A program made the position numbers and the translations under genes. Source: Volvox africanus (taxonomy: Eukaryota > Chlorophyta > Chlorophyceae > Chlamydomonadales > Volvocaceae). Taken from it: 64,000 nt of DNA. A model generated the notes under the pieces. That model was not told the origin of the DNA. It worked only from the letters and a program-made list of their open reading frames with translations, and searched no databases. Where the stretch lies: the NCBI GenBank assembly GCA_030268105.1, contig BSDZ01000094.1, positions 4,188,501-4,252,500 of the forward strand, in the 5' to 3' direction. Position 1 is the stretch's first letter. The number at the start of each line of letters is the position of its first letter. This document shows positions 21,626 through 32,900 of the stretch, piece by piece.

Positions 21626-22124
21626 GGGTGAATTAGTTTGGTATGGTTCCATAACCTAATTTACTTCCCACAGAACGTCTACAAATTGATGGCAAATTTT
21701 AATAGGGTTGGGAGCACAAACCTCATTTACAAGTGGCGGCAGAACAAATTGCACCATAACACGACTAAACATACCTGCATTGACTGCAGTCTCACCACAT
21801 TATGCATCAGCCCGGATGTGCGTGTCTTCATGGCTGGGCAATTGGCACAAACACGCTGCGCAATTCACGTGGGACCACAAGGACAACACTGCGGAACTAT
21901 GAGGTAAAGGAATTTCAATCATGCAAAGCTATCCTATGTAAAAGGATCTTTAGACAGGCTCGATGTGATGATAAAAATGTTCTTACATGTGGCACCTGGG
22001 TCTGAGTTTTCTATTTTCCAACGACGCCGTACGGCGTCCCGACTTGCACGCCTTTGCCTGACCTGTGAATTGTTAAGGTATATAGATAATATTGTTGTAT
22101 ACGTGGGTTGGTGCGTAAGGCTCA
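21626..22124. promoter_or_regulatory. Shared 5' region between divergent OPR and GNAT genes
   Basis: About 500 bp separate the two divergently oriented genes and must hold both promoters. I saw no clear TATA box or shared operator. The palindromic ggcggcgccatggg near 21616-21628 sits at a candidate OPR start. Confidence 0.4.
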
Positions 22125-23597
22125 ATGAGCGTCAAGGTTGTTACCCTGCCGAGCGGGACCGTAATCCGGATTCGCCCCTATCGAACAGATGACCACGATG
22201 AGGTCATCCGCATCTTCAGCAGTGGAATGATGGGATTAGTGCCCAGTGGTGTCCGGCAGATCTTGCAGACGAGTCGACCGCTGCAAGTTTTTGCTTGCGC
22301 AGCGCCAGCTGCTACCCTAATTGCCAGCCCGAAACGCAGCAGTTTCCTTTTCAAGGCCGCTGCAAGTCTTGGAGCAGCTGCCTTCGTGCCCTGCCTCGTT
22401 TTTGCGTTGATTCGACGGACGGTCAAGCGATACATCTTTCAGTCCGTCGACGGCCCTGACCTCAGCAACATTGAAACGTTTTATTCGACTTCAGGAGCAG
22501 GCCACGGCAGCGCGTTCTGGGTTGCAGAGATCGTCGAACAGGGGCCCGTGGTAACGGCCACACCTGATACTGGACTCACTGTACAGCAGCCTCCAGTGGT
22601 CCCCAGGCCTGCATCAACCGCAAGCTCCCAGACCTCATCCGGAACTGCAAATGGTGAGATATCCAACAATCTTTTGACCTCTTCGGAACCCGTGACAAAT
22701 CCGCCAGCGGTACCTGCACGGCTTGGAGCGGTGGAGCGTGAGACATGGTCAAAGGCCCAGGAGTGCCAGTCCATATCCACGAACGAACAAGCCGGCGTTA
22801 TTACAGCGGAGGGGCGAAGCTCATCCACAGTTCTTTTGCCAGCCGAGCCAGACGAGCGTCAGATTCGTGAGCCAGCAGCCGGCTTGGTTGCAGGTGCTGT
22901 AGCGCGGCTTGAGGCTGCATCCTCGAGATCGCTGACAACATCACCCCGAAGCATAGGGCCACCAGCGGCTGCACTGAAGGCGCCGCTGATCTGGGTGAAC
23001 GCTGATGATAATCCGGGGACGGAAAACCAACCTTGTGAGAACACCGACCTGGACAGTAGAGTGGGCCCGAAATCAGTGCCGTTGCCTTCGGTTGTGGCAG
23101 TGCCGGCAACCCCGGCAGGTGTGGTAAAGGGTCCCCGCATCACATCCTTCCCGAATTCGACATTAAGCCCTGTGGCCGGATTGGCTTTCCCTATCGTAGC
23201 AAGGCCCTCCACGCCAGTGGTCACTCGTTCGCAGGAGGCGCCTTCTCTAGCAGCAGCAGAAGCTTTATCGCTCAGCGCAGGGGGCAGCAGCAGTAGCGGC
23301 CAGATCAAGATCATCGGCCATGTGGCTCTGGAGCGCAAGTCTTGGAAGCTGGCAGAGCTGCGGCGCCTGAGTGTTCTTAAGCAGTACGGGGGACAGGGTG
23401 TTGGGGGAAAGCTGCTGGAAACGCTGGTGCAGCACGCACGCGACAATGGTTTCCAGGAGTTAGTGCTGCACACGTCGGGCTTGCAAACTGCGGCGCGGCG
23501 ACTGTATGAGCGTGCTGGCTGGAGCATCAGCAGGGTTTCTCGGATGCAAGGTGTGGACGTGTACACGTACACGTTGGACTTGACGAAGAAGCGCTGA
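22125..23597 (+). CDS. GNAT-family N-acetyltransferase with long low-complexity insertion (490 aa, single exon)
   Basis: Transfers acetyl from acetyl-CoA to an unknown amine. The N-terminus (TVIRIRPYRTDDHDEVIRIF) is the usual first strand and helix of GNAT domains, followed by a hydrophobic segment around residues 75-100 (AAASLGAAAFVPCLVFALI) like that of membrane-anchored NAT8-type enzymes. Residues of about 125-395 are Ser/Pro/Ala-rich and probably disordered. The catalytic half resumes with IIGHVALERKSWK, then the acetyl-CoA loop QYGGQGVGGKLLETL near residue 420 and LQTAARRLYERAGW near the C-terminus. The start is the first ATG of the open frame and places the GNAT N-terminus correctly. 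The intronless structure is unusual beside its neighbours. NAT8-like placement is inferred from the hydrophobic segment. Confidence 0.8.
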   Translation: MSVKVVTLPSGTVIRIRPYRTDDHDEVIRIFSSGMMGLVPSGVRQILQTSRPLQVFACAAPAATLIASPKRSSFLFKAAASLGAAAFVPCLVFALIRRTVKRYIFQSVDGPDLSNIETFYSTSGAGHGSAFWVAEIVEQGPVVTATPDTGLTVQQPPVVPRPASTASSQTSSGTANGEISNNLLTSSEPVTNPPAVPARLGAVERETWSKAQECQSISTNEQAGVITAEGRSSSTVLLPAEPDERQIREPAAGLVAGAVARLEAASSRSLTTSPRSIGPPAAALKAPLIWVNADDNPGTENQPCENTDLDSRVGPKSVPLPSVVAVPATPAGVVKGPRITSFPNSTLSPVAGLAFPIVARPSTPVVTRSQEAPSLAAAEALSLSAGGSSSSGQIKIIGHVALERKSWKLAELRRLSVLKQYGGQGVGGKLLETLVQHARDNGFQELVLHTSGLQTAARRLYERAGWSISRVSRMQGVDVYTYTLDLTKKR

Positions 23598-26500
23598 GAT
23601 GTCCCGCTGAGTGTGCTAGCTTGTGGATTGGTTAGACAGGGGAAGTGCTTGCAGGAGCTCCGCTCCGCGCCGTACTCCAGCCTGGAGGCTCGCAATCTTC
23701 ACCACACCACTCCCTCATCTACCTCCTCCCTGTATACGTCCGCCACGTTCTCCCGCCGCCGCCGTGGCTTCAGTCGCAGCGACCCTTCCTGGGCCCACAG
23801 CACCATCAGCTGTGCCACTGCCGGCGGATGTGGCAGTGGCTTCAGTTGTGACAGATCGGCCTTGTTTGGCGCCCTCCTCTGCCGCCCCTAGCACTGCGCC
23901 ATCCTCCATGCGCGCCACCTCCCGACACGCAGTGGTGGCCCGCAGCGCATGGATGGATAAGGCCCTCGGGGGAATTTCGTGCAGTCACTCGGCGGTCTTA
24001 AAGTTGAGCACGTCAGTAGAGAACACACGAACTGTAAGCAACCCGAATTCCGAACATGACATTTGGGCGATACACTAACCTGGAAACATGGAAAAAGGGA
24101 AAGGGAATAGCGAATCGAACGGAGCAGGTGCCTCCCGAAAATTCACCTGAGCGGCAGTTAGGGATTGTTTGCAGCTCCTAATTACGCAGCACGATATGCA
24201 CTCGACAGTGGAGGGGAGCACGCGGGATGGAGAGAGGAAGGCCCCTCCCTGGCCGACCCACACACAGCCATCGCACACCTCAATGTATGTCATTTTCTTA
24301 CATGCAGCGCATCTGCCCCGAACCGTGATGCAGTAGTTCCGGAGCCCGAGGGGTTCCAGGGGCAGTTGCATGCAGTCTAGGCTCTAAAACACTGCTGTAT
24401 CGCCGTCGGGGCTCAGACCGCTCCCCTCGCAGCCAGTAGGTATGAGGAGCCGGGCAGGGCGTTGCGACGCTGTTGCCAAACAGCAAAACGATCCGAATGC
24501 GCACCGACGCTCCAGGTCTGGCATATTGGCACTGGTCGGTCGTAGGACCAAAACATCGGTACCAATTGTAGTAACTTCGGGTGTCTACGGGTAGTATCCA
24601 GTGGGGCTTTTGCATCGGCGGATATGGCAGAGATACAACAGCAACAGGGTTAGGTCAGATTTAGTGAGGATTTGTCAATAGGACAGTCCGGATCCGAAAA
24701 GGAATTAGAACAGTAGGACAGGTTGGACAGAATAAGACAGGTAGGAAGGTAGGACACATGCGTAATTGTGTGCACTCAATGCTAACATATTTTGATGATC
24801 CCTACGGTCGCTATCCTGTTCTTGCTCACCGTGCATGCCACACCGCAGCCTCGGCATTCTCTCAGCGAAATTCCCGTTGCAAAACTCGCAAGACCCTAAA
24901 GAGTCGTATGTCTCCGCTTTCAATGCTTCTGCGGTCGCCTACAACAATATATGACGCGCGGTGTGGTGTGGATACCGGTGCTGCCGCCTGTTTTGCAGGG
25001 TTTTGTATACGCGATAACCATAGAATATCTGCCAACTTCAATACGGGGCTGCAATCCCACTTCCAAGAAGCTGCATGCGAGGCCCCAGACCCGACCTCTG
25101 CCACAACCTCCGCTGTTAATGGCTTACGTCGCAGCATCATTCCCAGCTGATTGGCGCCATGTAATTGTAGGAGCTTCTTTATGTACCTTTCCCAGGTACC
25201 TCGTGAGCGAGAAGATGCTCAAGGCTATGTTTGTGGATTTTATTGTGTAAAAAGAATTTTTGAGTTTTATCAGTTTCTGCGGTGTGTACTTTGGCCATGC
25301 ACTAGTCAGTGAGCTTGAATTCCTCTTTCGCGTATAGCAGTTATAAAGTGCCTGCGTGAGGGTATCGAAATCATGGCCATGGGTTGGCCGGACGAGACGT
25401 GTACTACAGTGAACCAGCTAGATAGGGCTAGATAGGCGTTACGTATCTCTACTTAGCGTTACCTACGAGTTATCGGAGCACGGATAAGAGACCTCCGAGG
25501 TAAAGAATCTAAGCTTGAAGACACATATGAAAGATAATGGCATTGACTTAACGACTTTGCGTAAAATAAGGAGTCGCCTTCCGCCGATGCTACCTTTGCC
25601 TTCCGACGGCTTGCTCAAAGCTGCCCACCGGCTCGCTGGTAGTAATATGAACGTGGTATCAACTATAATATGATTTATCCTCATTCCCAAGTTTACATCA
25701 CATGCATGGCCTGGCAGGGTGCTCCAATTGCGGGCGTCGCTGCTGCACCGTGGAGGCAACATAAGCTGGATACATAAAAAACTATGTCCCTTACAAATTT
25801 TAGTTTGCATTGTTGATGAACGGGGTAGCCCCTGGCGAAGGCGTCTTCCAAGGACGACTTATGATAAACTCTGCATAACAAGTATAGAGTAAGCAAGTAA
25901 ATACTTAAATCTAGTTAAGACAATTCATTTATGAACATACAAAATTTCAAGATGGAACGGTGCAATGCTGCAAACTATCTGATCTTAAGCGCGAGAAGTT
26001 GTCACAGTACAAACTAACCGTACTTCACTCAACGCTGGGGCTGTGGCGCAGGCCTTGGGCGCTTCCAGTTGCGGAGCTATCCTGAGACTTAAACCTTATT
26101 GCATCAAAGATTGACATGATAAGAAATCAAGAAGTGCAGCGTTTTATGTAAACCGAAGCCGTCAACTCACTGCGCAATGTTCACTCAAAAAAATAATCCA
26201 TCTCGTTGAGAAAATTCCCAAGTACAGAATTAAACCTTGATTGAGGTAACTCTGGAGGTTCCGGACCGGGCTTCGTCAAAGCTGCAAGCGGCCCCGTGGA
26301 GCTGCAATAAAGCGGTACAAGGTGAGAAGTTTAATGCATGATTGCGGGTTGAGATTGAACTTTTTCGCCTGGGCAAGGGAAGAGGCTTTGCGGCATGGGA
26401 CATGCCAAAGGGCTAGTGCATCCTAGATTTCCTTACAGAGGAACACAGTGAAATACATATTCCAATCGTAACACATGATGTTATTTCTTTCCTTGTTTTT

Positions 26501-26937
26501 ACCTGGCAAACGTTTCCTCCGGTGTATTAGACGTTGAGCTTACTTGTCGCGCTCTCCCTATTCATGATGGCATGTCCACAGCGCCATATGTGTTTTCTTC
26601 GAAATAACTTGATTTGAGAGTACGAGCTTCGGAGGACGGGTTCCTGACCGGCCCAGACCGGTACCATGGAGCCTGGGGGTGCGGGGCCTCCCTTGAGGGG
26701 GCCCCCTCGGCCGCGGGCGAGTGATGCTGATGGCGGCCTCCTTGTTCCAGTAAGTTAACATAACCTTGACTGAAACCCTGCAAACAGGTCTCGCAGGATG
26801 GGAAATAGAGGCCTTGGTGCTGTATTTTGCCATGCCGCAATGACGCCTCCGCTTGGCAGACCGTAGACCATATCATTAGCTCCTTCTACCCCTCAGTGCT
26901 CGTTCATTTCCCTTCCCTATTTCACATCATTGCTAAA
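23598..26937. other. Intergenic region including the GNAT 3' UTR
   Basis: A TGTAA signal at 24033-24037 probably ends the GNAT transcript. The first 450 bp are GC-rich with a long open plus frame (Ala/Ser/Pro-rich, ending at 24078), but no family or splice pattern supports it as a gene. Nothing recognisable was found from 24100 to 26800. The last 130 bp are the probable 5' UTR/promoter of the p25-alpha gene. Confidence 0.45.
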
Positions 26938-29900
26938 ATGCCTGGGTCATTACAATTCCCTGAATTCCTTTCGCAAACGCTGATTCCCTCCATCGATGCG
27001 CTTCCATGGCTTGCTCAACTTGCGCAGCGGGGACCTGTAAGTGAGGATGTGATGGCAGGCATCAGCGAGCGCGCTACTGCCATCTTCTCCAGCCACAAAC
27101 ATAAGGTCTCTGGCATGCTGGAGCCACAGCAGGGCCCTTACGCCCTGGCGCTCGTGGGAGCGATGCTCGGACTCAACCAGAAGCAGCTCGGTGAGCTGCT
27201 TTGTGACGTGCTAGCCGAGGACAGCCTTAGGTTCGTTGTCTCTGTGTATCATCTTCCATTTTCCCCGGCTGCGTTGTCCTGCCATCCGGAGCCGCTTATA
27301 CGGGGGAAACTCTTCTTACCCGCACAGACGCGGAACTTCAGCTCAATGCGCGGATCGGCCGCCGCACGCTCAGCTACGAGGAGTTTATGTCGGCGTGCGA
27401 GGCCATGGTGGCGCTTCACGGCGCGCTGGCGCAACAGCAAATTAAGCGGCTGCCCAGTGAGTAGGGCGGTCCCCTGAAAGGCTTCGAGCGATTGATGGTT
27501 CAGATGGATTGATGGATTCTAGGGGTTTAGGATTTTCATTGGGCGGGGCACGAGATGATGGGAGCACGAGAAAGGAGATATAAGAAAATGGGCACGGAGG
27601 AACGTGTGACGAAGGTTGGGATGGCATGGAGCTGGGAGAGTACAGGTGGGCTGATGGGTTCGGAAGCACAGGACCAGAGCGGACTCGGTCGAGTGATATG
27701 CGGAAACGCGACTAGGGGCTGGCTAGGGCTGCAGACCTCCATCGCTGATTGGCGTCTGATGTCTATGGACCCTGCGGAGAAGAGGCGAGTCAGGGTCCTT
27801 GGACTGGGCAATGGCGTGCTAAAGAGATGGGTAAGGTCATGCGGGAAAAGAGCCGGAGGGGTGGAGGAGGGGGCCGGAACATTTTCTGGGGACGTGGAGC
27901 AGGGGCTCGCAAAGCCCTCACTGCGTATAGGATTGATTTATTGGTTCCTTTGGGTGTTTTCGCGCTGATTTAAAGAGTGGCCCGAAGGTTGGTTGTTTCT
28001 CCCTGCTGTGGCAATGGCGGCGATGGGAAGGATGGGGCAGCTGCGACTCTCTAGCTGGATAAGCCGAAGCTCGTTGTATGCATTGGGCTTAGGATTTTGG
28101 CGATTTTCGTCATGGAGATCCTGTCAGCCGGTCATGCTTAAAGCCGCCGTAGGCTCCTATGATTCCATGTTCTGGGCGGGGCCGTCGGTGCGAGCCTAGC
28201 TAAGGTTAAACACACACCAAGGCCTGCGGCGATGGTGCCGCAGGCGTTGCGGTTTGACAGGAGCATCCGCGACCCTTTGGAAGCGGGTTGTTGGGTTGTT
28301 GCGTCGCGCCCGCAGGACCGATGGAGCTGCTATTTTCCTGTTAGCAGCACAGCATTATGCTCAAGAACATCCTACCCGCTGTTTCTACCATAGCTCCCTC
28401 TTCCTCTTTCCGTTTCGAACTCGCGTGGAAACCCGCCTGCATGTTTCCGTTTTCTGCATGTGAGCTTGTCTGTTTGCGTACCTGTTCGTATGGTGTGCGT
28501 AGATAATGATATGAGCGGCGCCCTGAGGACCGCCTTCAGCCTGTACGTGAAGCTCAATGTCGGCGGCTTCGTAGGCGGGGACCAGCGTATGAACAGCAAC
28601 CAGTTTACCAAGATGTGCCAGGACGCGGGCGTGATGGAGCCCAACGGTACGTATTACCAGTCCTTGTGCATCCAACAGTTTGCTCTTTCCGCCCTGCCTG
28701 CTGTTATGGAAGATCGATAGGATTGTAATGCAAGTAGTGTTTGATGGGGTCGACAAGTTTATGACAGGGCCTGGAGGGGGGGAAGACGGCTGTTGCGAAA
28801 AGAGCTGGGGAAATACCATGGCTGAGCGTATTGACACACGAAGTTTGTATGGGTACATATGACACGACCATATAGGCACGGACCAGTACAAATTCCCTTT
28901 GTTACAAGCCAGCCCGTGGTTGCTAGTTTATCTTGCCACAATTGCTCCCTGACTTTCCCGCGCATATCTTTCCACATGCCTGCCACTGATTTAAGCGACT
29001 GGGTCCGTTATCTGAGTATCGTATTGTCTTGATCAGGCCATTGCCGCCTCAAATCACCGCCTCCCGCATTCCCCCTTCCCCGCTAGGTCCTGCGAGCATG
29101 TCAACGCTACAGATCAGCTGGGCATCATGCAAAGCCACCTTTGGCTCCACGCGCCTTCAATATAACCAGTTCTTAAAGGTACGCGCAAGTGGGAACAACA
29201 TGTGAACCCAGTCGTGATGGGATAAGACGGGGCTGGACTGCGCGTGTGCAGCTCAGCCCAGCTGAAACGTCACGCTCCTTCCCGTTCCCACATCCTCTTG
29301 TGTCGGTATACTGTTGATGTACTCTTCTGCCTCCTGCCACCTCTGCTGCCTGTGTCGTTCTCTCTTCATGCGCCTGCTCATATGGGGCTCCCCGCCCGCG
29401 TATGTGACTATCTTAGATCTTGTAAGTAACATCTGCCGCGCATTGCAGGTAATTGGGGCGCTGGCTGCGGAGTTATCAGGCGACGTGTTTCTGCTCGTGG
29501 CGGGGCTAGGGTTGCAACTGCCCACTGTACCGCCGCTGCGCAACGGTTTTCGTAAGCCAGACGCGGGCGAGGTTAACCTGCCCAAGCCGGAAGTGGTGCA
29601 GGGCATGGGTGCGCACGTGGCGGCGGAGGAAGCCTATGAGAAATACGTTCAAGAGGGCAGGGTGAGCTGCGGAGCTGGGACAGGGAACCTTGCAGAAAGG
29701 CTTCGCGGCTATTACACCTTGCAGTCCTTACCCGAATTAAGTATCGTGGCGGAGATTATGAAAGCAGCGGACCGGGTTACGGGAAACTAGAGCGTCAAAA
29801 GCGGACTGAATTATTTACTGAGAAATTGTACAATGGATAGAATGTTAATAAATGAGTCGTGAGGATGTCTGCGCCTAGTCGTGAATGCGCCGAACCGTCC

Positions 29901-32900
29901 TTCCTGTATGTCTCCTCTCTTCTCTGACATACGTTACGTTCGCCCTTGACGGCGTGGAGTGACCATACGGCTTGTACCCTCTCTCTTATGCCAATGATTG
30001 ATGACGTTGCACATCTTCTGTGGCGGCTGCTTGTGTGATCTCGGGCGGCTTGCTTGATTGCTGGTGATGTCGTTCCGGTTTGGTGTTTCCCCCAGATGCC
30101 GGACAGCAAGCGGGGCGACCCGTTGGCTAGGGGAGGTCCGTCGCCGATCAAGGCGCGCGCCTCCACCAACGGGGGTGTGCCAAATTGGGTCAAGGCGATG
30201 CAGGTAAGGGCCTTGATATGGAGTGATATGGACATCATTGTGTGATGTCCTTCGTCCTTAACCTGCGTTTGAGTTTTCCTCGTCCCACTGCCGTCTGGGC
30301 GGCTCCTGGTTTTCACTTGTTTTGCATCTGCCGCATCGCAGGTGCTGGTCTGTTTGCGGCTTAGTGTTTTTCGTGTAACTATGCTCACCCATCACCTCTG
30401 CTTTATCTCGCGCAGGCGGACCAAGGCGGTGCCAACCCCATGACCAGCGGCCAGGACATCCGGGGAATCCCCGTTATCGAGGCGCCCGACAGTGATGATG
30501 AGGCACCCCGCAAGCCTCAGGCCCGCAAGAGCGTAGCACCAGGTGTGTGTTAATTCCAAGTCACGTATTGCCCTCCTTCTATGGTTTGGACCTGATTAGA
30601 GGCCTCTCAACGCCTATGCCGTCCCGCCTCTGGCGCGTGCCGAGCGGGTCTTCCGGTTTCCCAACCCGCATCCATCTCGCTTTTCTCCCTCGACATGTAC
30701 CCAAGCCCCGCGTCTCCTGAGGTCTTGCGCACTGTACTGAACTTCATCGGTTGCTTTGCCTTTCAACGTCTAGGCTCATGCCTTCCATTTTGCTAGGGTA
30801 GACTCAGGGTAGACTCTACCTCCCCTTCCGGCTCCTCCTTTTATCCATTCACGAGCGACCCATGGGTGTCTCCTTTCCTCCTGCAGTGCCGCCTGATGAG
30901 CCGACTGTCGCACGCGCCAAGGCCTCGCCCATGCGGCCCCGCGGCGGCAAGCTGCCCGCCATGGGTGCCGCGGAGCCGTCCTCGCCCTCCATGTCAACAG
31001 ACTCGGAACTGCTCATCCGCGCAGCTGAAAGCCCCAACTATGGTGGCCCGGGCAACCGCGTGGACGTACTATCTGCCCCGGTGTCAGTGCGACCGCGGGA
31101 GGCAGTGCGCAATGGTGTGCACATCGACCCGGAGAGCAATGGGCAACTGGTGAGGTTCATACAGGCATGAGAGAAAGACATTGACATAGGTACGGGACCT
31201 AAAGCACTAGTGTACGTATGCAAATACGAATCGAAAACAGAATAAATAATATGCTCATATGTTGTTGATATATGAAGTATTTTGTTGTTGTGGGGGCTTT
31301 CATGGAAGGTTATTGTTTGTGCCTATCTCCCACGGCAATAGTGCTGTTGGGAATGTTTGCTACTGCCCCTGTGACACATTTCATCTGGCCATATAGAAGG
31401 TAAGCCCCCTCCTGCTTGCTGGGATTAAAGCTCACTGCTTTGCTTCGTAGGAGCCGTCCTTGCTGCCCACACCGCCGCGTGCGCGCAAGGCCGCCGTGGC
31501 CCCTGAGGGCTTCCGCGAGGTGGTGGAGCAGCAGGCAGCCGCCGTCAAGGCACTGGAGACTCGCGTGGAGGAGCAGAAGCAGCGCGAACAGGAGCTGTTC
31601 GAGCGGGTGCAGCTTCTCACGGAGAAGTTAGCGGACGCCCAGACTGCGGCAGCAGTTACTGTACAGGTGAGGTGCAGTGTTCAGGTAACAATCCGGACAG
31701 GAAGATGGACTTGGGATATGGGCTGGGATAAAATGAAACGCTCACATGGAGTGAAGGGATAAGACGTGGTTTGGGAAAGCTATATGCTCGGCCCGCTGGC
31801 GTGTGGGATGGTAACCGAATGGCAGCGGCTCTGCAGCGGGACATTTATTCAGTTCCAAACTGTTCGGGATCTTGTTTTCAGGGTTATCCTGTCCTGTGAC
31901 CGGATCCTTCATCTAATTACGACCGACCAACTCACCTCCCTGCTTCTTCCTTTCCCTCGTCCCCGCCGTGTGCTCGCAGTCTGGCTGCCCCGGTGCGCAG
32001 CTACCGGACGTGCCACAGGCCAAGGGCCGCACAGTGGTTTCAGGGCGTTGTCCGCTGACGGACCAGGTGCAGCGGTTGACGGAGCAGATGGCGGAGGTGC
32101 TGGCTAGGCTGAGCGCATTGGAAAGTATCCGCATGCAGCCCAAGGCGCCGGTGAGTTGCTGCGGTGAAGGAAGCAAGGCCGCTGAAAGGAAGGGCAGAAG
32201 GACCATGCAGCCATTGGGGATGAAGCATATGGTACGAAGCATATCTTACGTGTGCTATGTTTAGCCTTGTGCGCATCTTGGACGTCCGGTTTTAATTAAC
32301 GCCAGGCCAGATCTTTGAAATCCAATAAGCCATGCCCGAAACCTCTGCGGTCTATTGTACGCCGGGACGCAGCATTTGTGTAGGATAGAGGGGCTTTTGC
32401 TTCAACCGTGGCCACTACCTGGCAGTCCCTATCTTCCTCTGTATTTCGGGGCACCCTCATCGGTGCTCATCGGTGCAGTGTTGTATATCCAATTCGCATT
32501 TTATTCATTCCCCTCTCAAAAGCCTTTTTGCTTTCCACTCCCCTCCCCTACCTTCCCACCTCCTCCCCTTCCCGCTTCCATTCGAAAAATCGCGTTCTGT
32601 CCTTCGCCGTGCCCCCAGAGTGAGCCGCCGCCAAAGCAGCGGAACCCCGTGGGAACAAGAACACCTGAGTTCCCTGAAGAAGCCCCCGCCACCGCCGTTG
32701 CCGTGGCGTCCTCATGGGGCCCTCCAGGCGGCCGTCAGGCGGCACGCGTGCCGGAGCCGGATGGCCCGCGGGTCATTTCCCCCCTTGAGCCGGTGAACGC
32801 GACTCAGGGCGAGTGGATGAGCCGCTTGCTACTTAACCTGGATAAGCGAGTGCGGGTGCTGGAGGGAGCCGCTGGAAAGGGTGAAGGTGATGCAGATGGA

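Noticed and set aside
23623..24078. Ala/Ser/Pro-rich open frame just after the GNAT stop
   Set aside because: Overlaps the probable 3' UTR, ends at a TGTAA-containing stretch and has no recognisable family. GC-rich low-complexity DNA is often open in several frames.
26558..26876. Minus-strand frames with a Cys-x-x-Cys resembling a retroelement zinc knuckle
   Set aside because: A single Cys pair, no reverse transcriptase or other element domain nearby, and both frames are short.
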